In this document: one piece after another, positions 25,262 to 35,135 of the stretch
Layout: the number at the start of each line of letters is the position of its first letter
Position numbering within the stretch: position 1 is the first letter of the stretch
Source: MGBC114844 sp910585855
Lineage (GTDB): Bacteria > Bacillota > Clostridia > Lachnospirales > Lachnospiraceae
DNA length: 64,000 nt
Assembly (NCBI GenBank): GCA_965646165.1
Contig: CBFFYP010000011.1
Span: forward strand, 1-64,000
Direction: 5' to 3'
Notes under the pieces: generated by a model
What the model was told of the DNA's origin: nothing
The model's input: the letters and a program-made list of their open reading frames with translations, nothing else
Database searches by the model: none
Program-made: the position numbers and the translations under genes

Positions 25262-26209
25262 ATGAGAAAAGGAAAACGTTTTTTTGCAACAGTTTTAGCA
25301 GCAGTAATGACAGTATCTTTGGTTGCCTGTGGTGATAAGCCGGAAAGCAACACTCCTACGGGGACTACGACATCAGCAGTAGAAAATACGACATCACAGC
25401 CACAGGAAAGCGATGGGGGGGCAAGTGTTGAGAAGAATCTTGATCCAGTTACTGTTATGGCGACAGCACAGGAAAATGTAAAAGAAATTAATAGTTTGGA
25501 AGCCAAGATGGTAATGGAAATGGATATGACGGTCAGCGCACAGGGACAGGAGCAGGCAATTCAAAGTCTAACAACAATGGATATGGTTTGCTTTAATGAT
25601 CCGATGAAAATTAAAATGGATATGACAATGGACATGGGAGAGTTAGGAAGCGTAGATCAGAGTATCTATGGAGAAATAACAGAAGACGGCAACTGTACTA
25701 TGTATTTGTTTGACGGGACAAGCTGGCAGACACAGACTGTTTCGATGGGCGATATGGAACAGTATAATGCACAGGACAGTATTCTTGATGTGATTAAGGT
25801 AGATGCAAGTTATCAGGAAGAGGGAAAAGAAGAGGTAGACGGTGCAGCAGCATTGAAATATTCTCATGTAATGACAGGGGATGAGATGAAAGAAACATTA
25901 CTTTCTTCCGGGGCACTTGACAGTGTAACTTCCCTTGGAATCGATCCTAGTCAGATGGAAAGTATGTTAGACGGATTAGGAGAGATGACTGAGTATATTT
26001 GGATAGATGAAGCAACAATGTATCCTGTAAAATATGAAGTTGATATGACAGAAATAATGGATAAGTTGATGGTCAATATGATTTCAGCTATGGGAGAACA
26101 GGCTCAGGGAATGAGCATCAATATTCCAAAGATGAAGATGACAATGACTTGTATGAATTACAACACAGCAGAAGATTTTGAAATCCCAGAAGAAGCAAAA
26201 GCAAACTAG
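25262..26209 (+). CDS. Lipoprotein, LolA-like/DUF6612 type
   Basis: 315 residues. The signal peptide ends in the lipobox LVAC, so it is lipid-anchored on the outer face. A Ser/Thr-rich linker is followed by a beta-rich domain (NSLEAKMVMEMDMTVSAQGQ, then MDMVCFNDPMKIKMDMTMDM) with the strand pattern of LolA-like proteins found in Firmicutes as DUF6612. It is methionine-rich. Ligand unknown. It is monocistronic: its own promoter lies upstream and a terminator 38 bp downstream. Confidence 0.75.
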   Translation: MRKGKRFFATVLAAVMTVSLVACGDKPESNTPTGTTTSAVENTTSQPQESDGGASVEKNLDPVTVMATAQENVKEINSLEAKMVMEMDMTVSAQGQEQAIQSLTTMDMVCFNDPMKIKMDMTMDMGELGSVDQSIYGEITEDGNCTMYLFDGTSWQTQTVSMGDMEQYNAQDSILDVIKVDASYQEEGKEEVDGAAALKYSHVMTGDEMKETLLSSGALDSVTSLGIDPSQMESMLDGLGEMTEYIWIDEATMYPVKYEVDMTEIMDKLMVNMISAMGEQAQGMSINIPKMKMTMTCMNYNTAEDFEIPEEAKAN

Positions 26210-26247
26210 GAACGAAAAATTAAAAAAATATAATATAAATAAAAAAG

Positions 26248-26285
26248 CAGGAGAAGCAATTTTTAAATGTTTTTCCTGTTTTTTT
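26248..26285 (+). terminator. Rho-independent terminator of the lipoprotein gene
   Basis: An 11-bp stem (CAGGAGAAGCA with TGTTTTTCCTG, two G-T pairs) around a 9-base loop, followed by seven Ts. Confidence 0.8.
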
Positions 26286-26340
26286 ATGCACAACGCCGAT
26301 GCAGAGGAAATATGGCACTGGAGTGGCGCATCGTCGGTAC

Positions 26341-26372
26341 ACGAGTAGTGGAGAAGGTCGTTCTCCTACTCG
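26341..26372. other. Hairpin between the terminator and copy A5
   Basis: CGAGTAG-GGAGAA pairs with TTCTCCTACTCG with a two-base bulge. No T-run follows. Function unknown. Confidence 0.4.
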
Positions 26373-26399
26373 ATTGTATAGATGTTGTTTTTTAGGAGG

Positions 26400-26580
26400 G
26401 GACGCCCAAATCCAAAGGAAGGTCTGCTCCGAACCCGCTTGCGCTTAGCATTTCCTATTTTCATAGCGGACACATAAGACGCTAAAATACAGCAATATAG
26501 CGTCTAAGTGCCGACGGGAAATGATGGCTCTGTGCAGACCTTCCTTTGGATTTGGGCTGTGTATTTCTGGCGGAAAATAG
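26400..26580 (+). repeat. Family A palindromic element, copy A5
   Basis: Left GGACGCCC, right GGGCTGTGTATTTC. Outer arms AAATCCAAAGGAAGGTC and GACCTTCCTTTGGATTT pair perfectly. Even the loop-proximal pair has changed: TG/CA here instead of TA/TA. Inner hairpin AGACGCT/AGCGTCT. Confidence 0.9.
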
Positions 26581-26784
26581 AGTAGTTGTAAAAATTTACT
26601 GTAAATTTTGAAAGTGTAGATATCCTTTTGTAACTTGTTTTTTATAGAACAATATACGTAGAAAACTAGTAAATATTAATAAAAATTTACGAAATTATGT
26701 GATATTTGATAATTATTTTTATTTATATTGTTTATAATAGGTGATTATATTTGGTATATTTGCTGTAATGATAACAGATAATAT

Positions 26785-26952
26785 TATTTTCTGGTCGGTA
26801 GTCATAGCTGAAAGAGGAAGGAAGGTCTATGCAGGGTCATCATTTCCCGTCGGCACTTAGGTGCTGTATTTTAGCACCTTATGTGTCCGCTACGAGGAAA
26901 TGCTAAGCGCAAGCGGGCTCGGAATAGACCTTCCTTCCTCTTTCAGCGTCCC
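26785..26952 (-). repeat. Family A palindromic element, copy A6 (short subtype, inverted)
   Basis: Read on the minus strand: GGACGCTG, outer arms AAAGAGGAAGGAAGGTC and GACCTTCCTTCCTCTTT, right end CAGCTATGAC. The inner hairpin is AGGTGCT/AGCACCT, a compensated variant of AGACGCT/AGCGTCT. It forms an inverted pair with A5, with ~200 bp of AT-rich gene-free DNA between them, and lies 55 bp ahead of the rpoB promoter. Confidence 0.9.
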
Positions 26953-27006
26953 CCCTGTCAAAAAAATTGTATAATTAGTTTTTTAGAATTTTTCTCAAAA
27001 ATTTCC

Positions 27007-27035
27007 TTGACAACCCTTTCCAACCATGATATTAT
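27007..27035 (+). promoter_or_regulatory. Promoter of rpoB-rpoC
   Basis: A consensus TTGACA at 27007-27012, a 17-bp spacer and TATTAT at 27030-27035, giving a ~100-base leader before the rpoB start. Confidence 0.75.
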
Positions 27036-27140
27036 GTAAAATGCACTATTGTGGTGATGTAGGCTTATTATGCGCAAAAATCAAAGCGAATATGCGCCGA
27101 CAGAAGCTTTTTTATAAAAAGACAAGGGGTGAAACGTCAA

Positions 27141-30100
27141 ATGGAGAAAAACAGGATACGTCCAGTAAAGACCGAAAAGAGCATACGTATGAGCTATGCA
27201 CGACAAAAAGAGGTTCTTGATATGCCGAACCTTCTTGAAATTCAGACAGACTCTTATAAATGGTTTCTGGATGAAGGGCTTAGAGAAGTTTTTAGAGATA
27301 TCTCTCCCATTGCAGATTACAGCGGACACTTGAGCTTGGAATTTGTAGATTTTGAACTTTGCGAAAAAGAAGCAAAATATACAATTGAACAGTGTAAAGA
27401 AAGGGATGCGACTTATGCAGCCCCTCTAAAAGTCAAAGTAAGACTTTACAATAAAGAAAAAGATGAAATCAATGAGCATGAAATATTCATGGGTGATTTG
27501 CCGCTGATGACCGCAACCGGAACCTTTGTAATCAATGGTGCAGAGCGGGTAATTGTAAGCCAGTTAGTACGTTCTCCGGGAATCTATTATGGAATCACAC
27601 ATGATAAAATCGGGAAAGAGCTGTATTCCTGTACTGTAATTCCAAACCGTGGCGCATGGCTGGAATATGAAACCGACTCCAATGATGTTTTCTATGTGCG
27701 GGTAGACCGAACCAGAAAAGTTCCGGTTACCGTATTAATCCGTGCCCTAGGATTAGGAACAAATGCAGAAATTATAGAACAGTTTGGTGAAGAACCGAAA
27801 TTGTTAGCAAGTTTTACAAAGGACACTTCTGATAATTATCAGGATGGGCTGTTGGAATTATATAAGAAGATACGCCCGGGTGAGCCTCTTTCCGTGGATA
27901 GTGCAGAGAGCTTAATTACAGCGATGTTCTTTGATCCAAGAAGATATGATTTGGCAAAAGTAGGCCGTTATAAATTTAATAAAAAACTTCATTTTAAAAA
28001 TCGTATTACCAATCATGTACTGGGGAAAGACGTAGTAAATCCGATAACTGGAGAAGTAATGGCAGAAGCTGGTACAGTGGTAACACGTGAATTGGCGATT
28101 GAGATACAAAATACTGCTGTAAAGGCGGTTTGGATTCAGACAGAGAATCGAAATGTAAAGGTATTGTCAAATTTGATGGTGGATTTGACAAAGTATGTAG
28201 ACTGTAACCCAAAAGAATTGGGTATTACAGAGGATGTATTTTATCCTGTATTGGAAGGAATTTTAACAGAATATGCAGGAGATAAAGAGGCAATTCGGCA
28301 GGCAATTAAAAAAAATATTTCCGATTTGATTCCAAAGCATATTACAAAGGAAGATATTTTTGCTTCTATCAACTATAATATGCATTTAGAAGAAGGAATT
28401 GGTACGGATGACGATATTGACCATTTGGGAAACAGACGAATCCGTGCAGTAGGAGAACTGCTGCAGAACCAGTATCGGATTGGGCTTTCTAGAATGGAGC
28501 GAGTAGTTCGGGAACGAATGACAACGCAGGATTTAGACGGGGTATCTCCTCAGTCTTTGATTAATATTAAGCCGGTAACGGCAGCAGTAAAAGAATTTTT
28601 TGGAAGTTCGCAGCTTTCTCAGTTTATGGATCAGAATAATCCGTTAGGAGAGCTGACACATAAAAGACGTCTTTCGGCATTAGGACCGGGCGGACTTTCC
28701 AGAGATCGTGCCGGGTTTGAGGTGCGGGATGTACACTATACCCATTATGGAAGAATGTGCCCGATTGAAACACCAGAAGGTCCGAATATTGGGTTAATCA
28801 ATTCATTGGCTTGTTATGCAAGGGTAAACGAATATGGTTTTGTGGAAGCACCTTATCGGAAGGTGGACAAGACCGATCCAAAAAATCCTCGGGTAACGGA
28901 TGAGGTAATCTATCTGACTGCAGATGAAGAAGATAATTATGTGGTTGCACAGGCAAATGAGGCATTGGATGAAAACGGATATTTTGTAAGAAACAGTGTA
29001 TCTGGGCGTTATCGGGAAGAAACATCTCAGTTTGAAAAGAGAAAGATAGATTTGATGGATGTTTCGCCTAAGATGGTATTTTCCGTGGCAACTTCTATGA
29101 TTCCGTTTCTTCAAAATGACGATGCAAATCGTGCGCTGATGGGATCGAATATGCAGCGTCAGGCAGTGCCGCTTTTGACAACGGAAGCTCCTGTAGTTGG
29201 AACGGGAATTGAAACAAAGGCAGCGGTAGACTCTGGAGTCTGTGTAGTTGCAAAGAAGGCAGGCGTGGTAGAACGTTCGACTTCCAGAGAGATTACGATT
29301 CGCTATGATGAAGACGGAACGAAGGAAACCTATCGCTTGATTAAATATGCAAGAAGTAATCAGTCGAATTGTTATAATCAAAAACCGATTGTATTAAAAG
29401 GAGAACATGTCAATCAGGGACAGGTAATTGCAGACGGTGCTTCTACCTCCAACGGAGAAATTGCACTGGGCAAAAATCCTTTGATTGGATTTATGACATG
29501 GGAAGGTTATAACTATGAGGATGCTGTATTATTAAGCGAACGATTAGTAATGGACGATGTGTATACATCAATTCATATTGAGGAATATGAGGCGGAGTCC
29601 CGGGATACTAAGTTAGGACCGGAAGAGATTACAAGAGATGTTCCGGGAGTCGGGGATGATGCATTAAAAGATTTGGACGAGAGAGGAATTATTCGAATCG
29701 GTGCAGAGGTACGTGCCGGTGATATTTTGGTGGGAAAAGTAACACCGAAAGGAGAAACCGAACTGACAGCAGAAGAGAGGCTGCTGCGGGCGATTTTTGG
29801 AGAAAAGGCAAGAGAAGTGCGGGATACTTCATTAAAAGTGCCGCATGGAGAGTATGGAATTATTGTAGATGCAAAAGTATTTACAAGAGAAAACGGCGAT
29901 GAACTGCCGCCGGGTGTCAATCAGACCGTTCGAATTTATATTGCACAGAAGAGAAAGATTTCCGTAGGAGATAAAATGGCGGGACGCCATGGAAATAAGG
30001 GTGTGGTTTCCCGTGTACTTCCGGTGGAAGATATGCCGTTTTTGCCGAACGGGCGTCCGTTGGATATTGTATTAAATCCTTTGGGCGTGCCTTCCCGTAT

Positions 30101-31040
30101 GAATATCGGGCAGGTTTTGGAGATTCATTTAAGCCTTGCGGCAAAAGCATTGGGCTTTAATATTGCAACGCCGGTATTTGATGGTGCGAATGAATATGAT
30201 ATTATGGATACGCTGGATTTGGCAAATGATTATGTGAATCTGGAATGGGAAGAATTTAAGGAAAAGCATGAGGAAGAACTGCTTCCAGAAGTAATGGAAT
30301 ATTTGGGCAGTCATTTGGAACACAGAAAGGTATGGAAAGGTGTGCCGATTTCCAGAGACGGAAAAGTAAGACTGCGGGACGGAAGAACGGGTGAATATTT
30401 TGACAGCCGGGTAACGATCGGGCATATGCATTATCTGAAACTGCATCATTTGGTAGACGATAAGATTCATGCACGTTCTACAGGACCTTACTCTTTGGTC
30501 ACACAGCAGCCATTAGGCGGAAAGGCACAGTTTGGCGGACAGCGTTTTGGAGAAATGGAAGTTTGGGCTTTGGAGGCATATGGTGCGTCTTATACATTAC
30601 AGGAGATTTTAACCGTAAAGTCGGATGATGTAGTAGGACGTGTTAAGACTTATGAAGCAATTATAAAGGGGGAAAATATTCCTGAACCGAGTATTCCTGA
30701 ATCTTTCAAGGTATTATTAAAAGAACTGCAGTCTCTTGCATTGGATGTCAGAGTATTAGACGAGCAGGACAATGAAGTAAAGATTGCAGAAAGTACGGAA
30801 TATACGGATGCAGATATTCGTTCTGTGATTGAAGGTGATAGAAATTATCGTGACCATGAAGAGAAAAACCTTGGTTCTCATGGCTATCAGGAACAGGAAC
30901 TTTCAGGGGATGAGTTTGTTAATGTAGAAGAAAAATCAGATAAGTATGACTATGAAGATGATTTTGAAGAGGAAGATGACTTTGAAGAGGAAGATGATTT
31001 TGGTTTAGGGGAAGATGATTTTGATCCTGACGAAGAATAG
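27141..31040 (+). CDS. rpoB: RNA polymerase beta subunit
   Basis: 1299 residues. It carries the fork and rifampicin region with SSQLSQFMDQNNPLGELTHK and RRLSALGPGG (the Asp, His and Ser that mutate in resistance are wild type), CPIETPEGPNIGLI, the active-site KMAGRHGNKGV and the C-terminal TQQPLGGKAQFGGQRFGEM. The acidic tail after the conserved end is long, with repeated EEDDFEEEDDF blocks. ATG 27141 has AAGGGGTG ~10 bp upstream; the GTG at 27129 lies inside that site. Unusually, no rplJ-rplL lies upstream; the gene has its own promoter behind two repeat elements. Confidence 0.98.
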   Translation: MEKNRIRPVKTEKSIRMSYARQKEVLDMPNLLEIQTDSYKWFLDEGLREVFRDISPIADYSGHLSLEFVDFELCEKEAKYTIEQCKERDATYAAPLKVKVRLYNKEKDEINEHEIFMGDLPLMTATGTFVINGAERVIVSQLVRSPGIYYGITHDKIGKELYSCTVIPNRGAWLEYETDSNDVFYVRVDRTRKVPVTVLIRALGLGTNAEIIEQFGEEPKLLASFTKDTSDNYQDGLLELYKKIRPGEPLSVDSAESLITAMFFDPRRYDLAKVGRYKFNKKLHFKNRITNHVLGKDVVNPITGEVMAEAGTVVTRELAIEIQNTAVKAVWIQTENRNVKVLSNLMVDLTKYVDCNPKELGITEDVFYPVLEGILTEYAGDKEAIRQAIKKNISDLIPKHITKEDIFASINYNMHLEEGIGTDDDIDHLGNRRIRAVGELLQNQYRIGLSRMERVVRERMTTQDLDGVSPQSLINIKPVTAAVKEFFGSSQLSQFMDQNNPLGELTHKRRLSALGPGGLSRDRAGFEVRDVHYTHYGRMCPIETPEGPNIGLINSLACYARVNEYGFVEAPYRKVDKTDPKNPRVTDEVIYLTADEEDNYVVAQANEALDENGYFVRNSVSGRYREETSQFEKRKIDLMDVSPKMVFSVATSMIPFLQNDDANRALMGSNMQRQAVPLLTTEAPVVGTGIETKAAVDSGVCVVAKKAGVVERSTSREITIRYDEDGTKETYRLIKYARSNQSNCYNQKPIVLKGEHVNQGQVIADGASTSNGEIALGKNPLIGFMTWEGYNYEDAVLLSERLVMDDVYTSIHIEEYEAESRDTKLGPEEITRDVPGVGDDALKDLDERGIIRIGAEVRAGDILVGKVTPKGETELTAEERLLRAIFGEKAREVRDTSLKVPHGEYGIIVDAKVFTRENGDELPPGVNQTVRIYIAQKRKISVGDKMAGRHGNKGVVSRVLPVEDMPFLPNGRPLDIVLNPLGVPSRMNIGQVLEIHLSLAAKALGFNIATPVFDGANEYDIMDTLDLANDYVNLEWEEFKEKHEEELLPEVMEYLGSHLEHRKVWKGVPISRDGKVRLRDGRTGEYFDSRVTIGHMHYLKLHHLVDDKIHARSTGPYSLVTQQPLGGKAQFGGQRFGEMEVWALEAYGASYTLQEILTVKSDDVVGRVKTYEAIIKGENIPEPSIPESFKVLLKELQSLALDVRVLDEQDNEVKIAESTEYTDADIRSVIEGDRNYRDHEEKNLGSHGYQEQELSGDEFVNVEEKSDKYDYEDDFEEEDDFEEEDDFGLGEDDFDPDEE

Positions 31041-31054
31041 TAAATAAAAGACTG

Positions 31055-31068
31055 CCTGCCCGGGCAGG
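31055..31068. other. Perfect 14-bp palindrome in the rpoB-rpoC spacer
   Basis: CCTGCCCGGGCAGG is fully self-complementary and much more GC-rich than its surroundings. Without a loop it would form a hairpin with a CCGG-type turn, or it may be a protein site. It could tune read-through or mRNA processing between rpoB and rpoC. Confidence 0.5.
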
Positions 31069-31108
31069 TAATCCTATAATCGTAAACGATAGAAGGGAGT
31101 GTCATTCA

Positions 31109-34100
31109 ATGCCGGAAACAGTAGCAAATGAGAGCTATGAGCCAATTAATTTTGATAAGATTAAGATTTCGTTAGCCTCACCTGAGAAAATCAGGTTATG
31201 GTCTCATCGGATGCCGGAACCTGAAGATAAAAATAGTGATGTTTGGAAAAAATGGTGGGAGGAAGGCATTGTATTAAAGCCGGAAACCATTAATTATCGA
31301 ACATTGAAACCAGAGAGAGATGGTCTTTTCTGTGAAAAAATCTTTGGACCGAGTAAAGACTGGGAATGTCATTGTGGAAAATATAAAAAGATTCGATATA
31401 AAGGTGTAATTTGTGACCGCTGCGGTGTAGAGGTAACAAAGGCAAGTGTACGCCGTGAACGAATGGGACGGATTGAATTGGCAGCTCCTGTTTCTCATAT
31501 CTGGTATTTTAAAGGGATTCCTAGCCGTATGGGATTGATTTTGGATATTTCTCCAAGGACGTTAGAAAAGGTATTATACTTTGCTTCTTATATTGTATTG
31601 GATAAAGGAATTACGGATTTATCTTATAAGCAGGTGCTTTCCGAAAAGGAATATCGGGAGAAAGTTGAGCAGTGGGGATCTGGCAGCTTTCGTGTAGGAA
31701 TGGGTGCAGAGGCAATTCAGGAATTATTGGAAGCGATTGATTTAGAGAAAGACTCTGCAGAGTTAAAGAATGCATTAAAAGATGCAAGCGGACAAAAAAG
31801 AGCAAAGATTATAAAACGATTGGAAGTGGTAGAAGCATTTCGTGCTTCCGGCAATCGTCCAGAATGGATGATTCTTACAGTAATTCCTGTAATTCCGCCG
31901 GATATTCGCCCAATGGTACAGCTTGACGGCGGACGTTTTGCTACTTCGGATTTAAATGATTTATATAGAAGAATTATTAATCGGAACAATCGTCTGGCAA
32001 GACTTTTAGAGCTGGGCGCACCAGAAATTATTGTACGCAATGAAAAGCGGATGCTGCAGGAGGCAGTGGATGCATTGATTGATAATGGAAGAAGAGGCAG
32101 ACCAGTAACCGGACCGGGAAATCGTGCATTAAAATCTTTATCGGATATGTTAAAAGGAAAACAGGGACGATTCCGTCAGAACCTGTTGGGAAAACGTGTC
32201 GATTATTCCGGGCGTTCTGTTATTGTAGTTGGACCGGAATTAAAGATTTATCAGTGCGGGCTTCCAAAAGAAATGGCGATTGAATTGTTTAAGCCGTTTG
32301 TTATGAAGGAATTGGCTTCTAATGGTACGGCGCACAATATTAAAAGTGCCAAAAAGATGGTAGAACGGCTGCAGAGTGAAGTTTGGGATGTATTGGAAGA
32401 TGTGATTCGGGAACATCCAGTTATGTTAAATCGTGCACCTACTTTGCATCGTTTGGGGATTCAGGCGTTTGAGCCGGTACTGGTAGAAGGAAAAGCAATT
32501 AAGCTGCATCCTTTGGTATGTACGGCATTTAATGCTGACTTTGACGGTGACCAGATGGCAGTGCATCTGCCTTTATCAGTAGAAGCACAGGCAGAGTGCC
32601 GATTCCTTCTGCTTTCTCCAAATAATTTGTTAAAGCCATCTGACGGAGGACCAGTAGCAGTTCCTTCACAGGATATGGTGCTTGGAATTTATTATTTGAC
32701 ACAGGAAAGACCGGGCTCAAAGGGAGAAGGGAAATTTTTTAAGAATGTCAATGAAGCGATTTTGGCTTACGAAAATGGAATTATTACTCTTCATTCAAAG
32801 ATTTCGGTTCGCATTACCAAAAAAATCGGTCAGGAAGTAAAATCAGGGACGATTGAGGCAACGGCAGGTCGTCTGATTTTTAACGAGATTCTTCCTCAGG
32901 ATTTGGGATTTGTGGATCGGACAAATCCAGAAAATGATTTAAAATTAGAAGTGGATTTCCATGTAGGAAAGAAACAATTAAAAAAGATTTTGGAAAAAGT
33001 TATCAATACCCATGGCGCAACCAGAACGGCAGAGGTGTTAGATGATATTAAGGCAATGGGATATAAGTATTCTACACAGGCAGCGATGACGGTATCGATT
33101 TCCGATATGACAGTGCCGCCGCAGAAGAAAGAAATCCTTGCCAATGCAGAAAAGACGATTGAAAAGATTTCCAGAGATTTTCGCCGTGGTTTTACAACAG
33201 AAGAAGAGCGCTATAAGCAGGTAGTAGAAACTTGGAAGGCAGCGGATGATGCCATTACAGAGGCATTGCTTACCGGATTGGATAAATATAACAATATTTT
33301 TATGATGGCAGATTCCGGTGCTCGTGGTTCGGATAAGCAGATTAAGCAGTTGGCAGGTATGCGTGGTCTGATGGCAGATACAACTGGGCGGACGATTGAA
33401 CTTCCGATTAAGTCAAATTTCCGAGAAGGATTGGATGTATTGGAGTATTTTATTTCTGCACATGGTGCTAGAAAGGGGCTTTCGGACACTGCGCTGCGTA
33501 CAGCGGATTCTGGTTATTTGACAAGACGTCTGGTAGATGTATCGCAGGATTTGATTATCCGGGATATTGACTGCTGTGAAGGAAAAGAAGAGATTCCGGG
33601 AATGGTAGTAAAGGCGTTTATGGAAGGACGGGAAACAATAGAAAGTCTTCAGGATCGTATTACGGGCCGGTTTAGCTGTGAGGATATTTTTGATCCAGAA
33701 ACAGGGGAGCGGATTGTAAAGGCAAATCATATGATTACACCGAAACGGGCAGCCCGGATTATTGCAACCGGAAGGGAATCGGTTCGAATTCGTACGGCAT
33801 TGTCTTGTAAATCACATCTTGGGATTTGCTCAAAGTGTTATGGAGCAAATATGGCAACAGGTCAGCCAGTACAGGTTGGAGAGGCAGTTGGAATTATTGC
33901 GGCACAGTCGATTGGAGAACCGGGAACACAGCTTACGATGAGAACATTCCATACAGGTGGTGTGGCAGGAGATGATATTACACAGGGTCTTCCTCGTGTA
34001 GAAGAGCTGTTTGAAGCAAGAAAACCAAAGGGGCTTGCTATTATTGCGGAATTTGGCGGAATTGCTACTTTTAAAGATACAAAAAAGAAGCGGGAAATTA

Positions 34101-34822
34101 TTATAACAGATGATGCAGGAAATACAAAGGCTTATTTGATTCCTTATGGTTCTAGAATTAAAATTCAGGACGGTGCAATGTTAGAGGCTGGGGATGAGCT
34201 GACAGAAGGTAGTGTAAATCCTCATGATATTTTAAAGATTAAGGGTGTTCGGGCTGTGCAGGACTATATGATCCGAGAGGTACAGAAGGTATATCGTCTG
34301 CAGGGTGTGGATATCAATGATAAGCATATTGAAATTATTGTACGTCAGATGTTAAAGAAGATTCGGGTGGAAGAAAGCGGGGACAGTGACTTTTTGCCGG
34401 GAACTTCAATGGATGTACTGGATTTTAATGAAGAAAACGAACGGTTATTGGCAGAAGGAAAACAACCGATAGAAGGAAAGCAGATTATGCTTGGTATTAC
34501 AAAGGCATCGTTAGCTACCAATTCATTTTTATCGGCAGCATCTTTCCAGGAAACAACAAAGGTACTGACAGAGGCGGCGATTAATGGAAAGGTAGATCCT
34601 TTGATTGGGATTAAGGAAAATGTGCTGATTGGAAAATTGATTCCGGCAGGTACGGGAGTAAAGCGGTATCGAAATGTTCGGTTAAATACAGATGTAAATA
34701 AATTTGGGGATGAGTTTGAGGTGGATGAGGATTTTGATATGCCTGATATCAATAATATGACACAGGAAATGCTTCGGGAGAGTGAGGAGGATGCTTTAGA
34801 GGAGGAGATGACCGAAGTTTAA
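31109..34822 (+). CDS. rpoC: RNA polymerase beta' subunit
   Basis: 1237 residues. The N-terminal zinc finger is CHCGKY-(x)-CDRCGVEVT; the catalytic NADFDGDQMAVH binds the active-site Mg; the second zinc site includes CKSHLGICSKCYG; the bridge helix and trigger loop lie near GEPGTQLTMRTFHTGGVAG. GGGAG lies 8 bp before the ATG. It is co-transcribed with rpoB (68-bp spacer). The usual rpsL-rpsG-fusA genes do not follow; a terminator and copy A7 do. Confidence 0.98.
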   Translation: MPETVANESYEPINFDKIKISLASPEKIRLWSHRMPEPEDKNSDVWKKWWEEGIVLKPETINYRTLKPERDGLFCEKIFGPSKDWECHCGKYKKIRYKGVICDRCGVEVTKASVRRERMGRIELAAPVSHIWYFKGIPSRMGLILDISPRTLEKVLYFASYIVLDKGITDLSYKQVLSEKEYREKVEQWGSGSFRVGMGAEAIQELLEAIDLEKDSAELKNALKDASGQKRAKIIKRLEVVEAFRASGNRPEWMILTVIPVIPPDIRPMVQLDGGRFATSDLNDLYRRIINRNNRLARLLELGAPEIIVRNEKRMLQEAVDALIDNGRRGRPVTGPGNRALKSLSDMLKGKQGRFRQNLLGKRVDYSGRSVIVVGPELKIYQCGLPKEMAIELFKPFVMKELASNGTAHNIKSAKKMVERLQSEVWDVLEDVIREHPVMLNRAPTLHRLGIQAFEPVLVEGKAIKLHPLVCTAFNADFDGDQMAVHLPLSVEAQAECRFLLLSPNNLLKPSDGGPVAVPSQDMVLGIYYLTQERPGSKGEGKFFKNVNEAILAYENGIITLHSKISVRITKKIGQEVKSGTIEATAGRLIFNEILPQDLGFVDRTNPENDLKLEVDFHVGKKQLKKILEKVINTHGATRTAEVLDDIKAMGYKYSTQAAMTVSISDMTVPPQKKEILANAEKTIEKISRDFRRGFTTEEERYKQVVETWKAADDAITEALLTGLDKYNNIFMMADSGARGSDKQIKQLAGMRGLMADTTGRTIELPIKSNFREGLDVLEYFISAHGARKGLSDTALRTADSGYLTRRLVDVSQDLIIRDIDCCEGKEEIPGMVVKAFMEGRETIESLQDRITGRFSCEDIFDPETGERIVKANHMITPKRAARIIATGRESVRIRTALSCKSHLGICSKCYGANMATGQPVQVGEAVGIIAAQSIGEPGTQLTMRTFHTGGVAGDDITQGLPRVEELFEARKPKGLAIIAEFGGIATFKDTKKKREIIITDDAGNTKAYLIPYGSRIKIQDGAMLEAGDELTEGSVNPHDILKIKGVRAVQDYMIREVQKVYRLQGVDINDKHIEIIVRQMLKKIRVEESGDSDFLPGTSMDVLDFNEENERLLAEGKQPIEGKQIMLGITKASLATNSFLSAASFQETTKVLTEAAINGKVDPLIGIKENVLIGKLIPAGTGVKRYRNVRLNTDVNKFGDEFEVDEDFDMPDINNMTQEMLRESEEDALEEEMTEV

Positions 34823-34833
34823 AAAGGATTAGG

Positions 34834-34879
34834 ATGCTTCTTACTGGGCATGGGGATGTCTTGTAAGGGGCATTTTTTG
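34834..34879 (+). terminator. Rho-independent terminator of rpoBC
   Basis: ATGCTTCTTAC pairs with GTAAGGGGCAT (G-T pairs allowed) and six Ts follow, 12 bp after the rpoC stop. Confidence 0.7.
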
Positions 34880-34906
34880 TATCGGGAGGGGATGTTAAAC
34901 TCAGGG

Positions 34907-35065
34907 GGACGCTAAACTAGGAAGGAAGGTCTATTCCGAGTCCGCTTTCGCTTAGCATTTCCTCGTAGCGGACACATAAGACGCTAAAATACAGCGTCTA
35001 AGTGCCGACGGGAAATAATGACCCTGCATAGACCTTCCTTCCTAGTTCAGCTGTGACTACCAACC
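34907..35065 (+). repeat. Family A palindromic element, copy A7 (short subtype)
   Basis: Left GGACGCTA, outer arms AACTAGGAAGGAAGGTC and GACCTTCCTTCCTAGTT, right end CAGCTGTGAC. The short inner hairpin AGACGCT-AAAATAC-AGCGTCT and the short CTCGTAGCGG variant occur together, as in A6, A10 and A12. Confidence 0.9.
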
Positions 35066-35135
35066 GTAAAATGATATTGTTGTAAGAGTTTATTAATTGT
35101 GTTAAGAATATTTGTGATTTTAGATGGAGGATGAG

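Noticed and set aside
28600..28720. Possible rifampicin-resistance substitutions in rpoB
   Set aside because: The rifampicin pocket reads as wild type at the Asp, His and Ser positions usually mutated.
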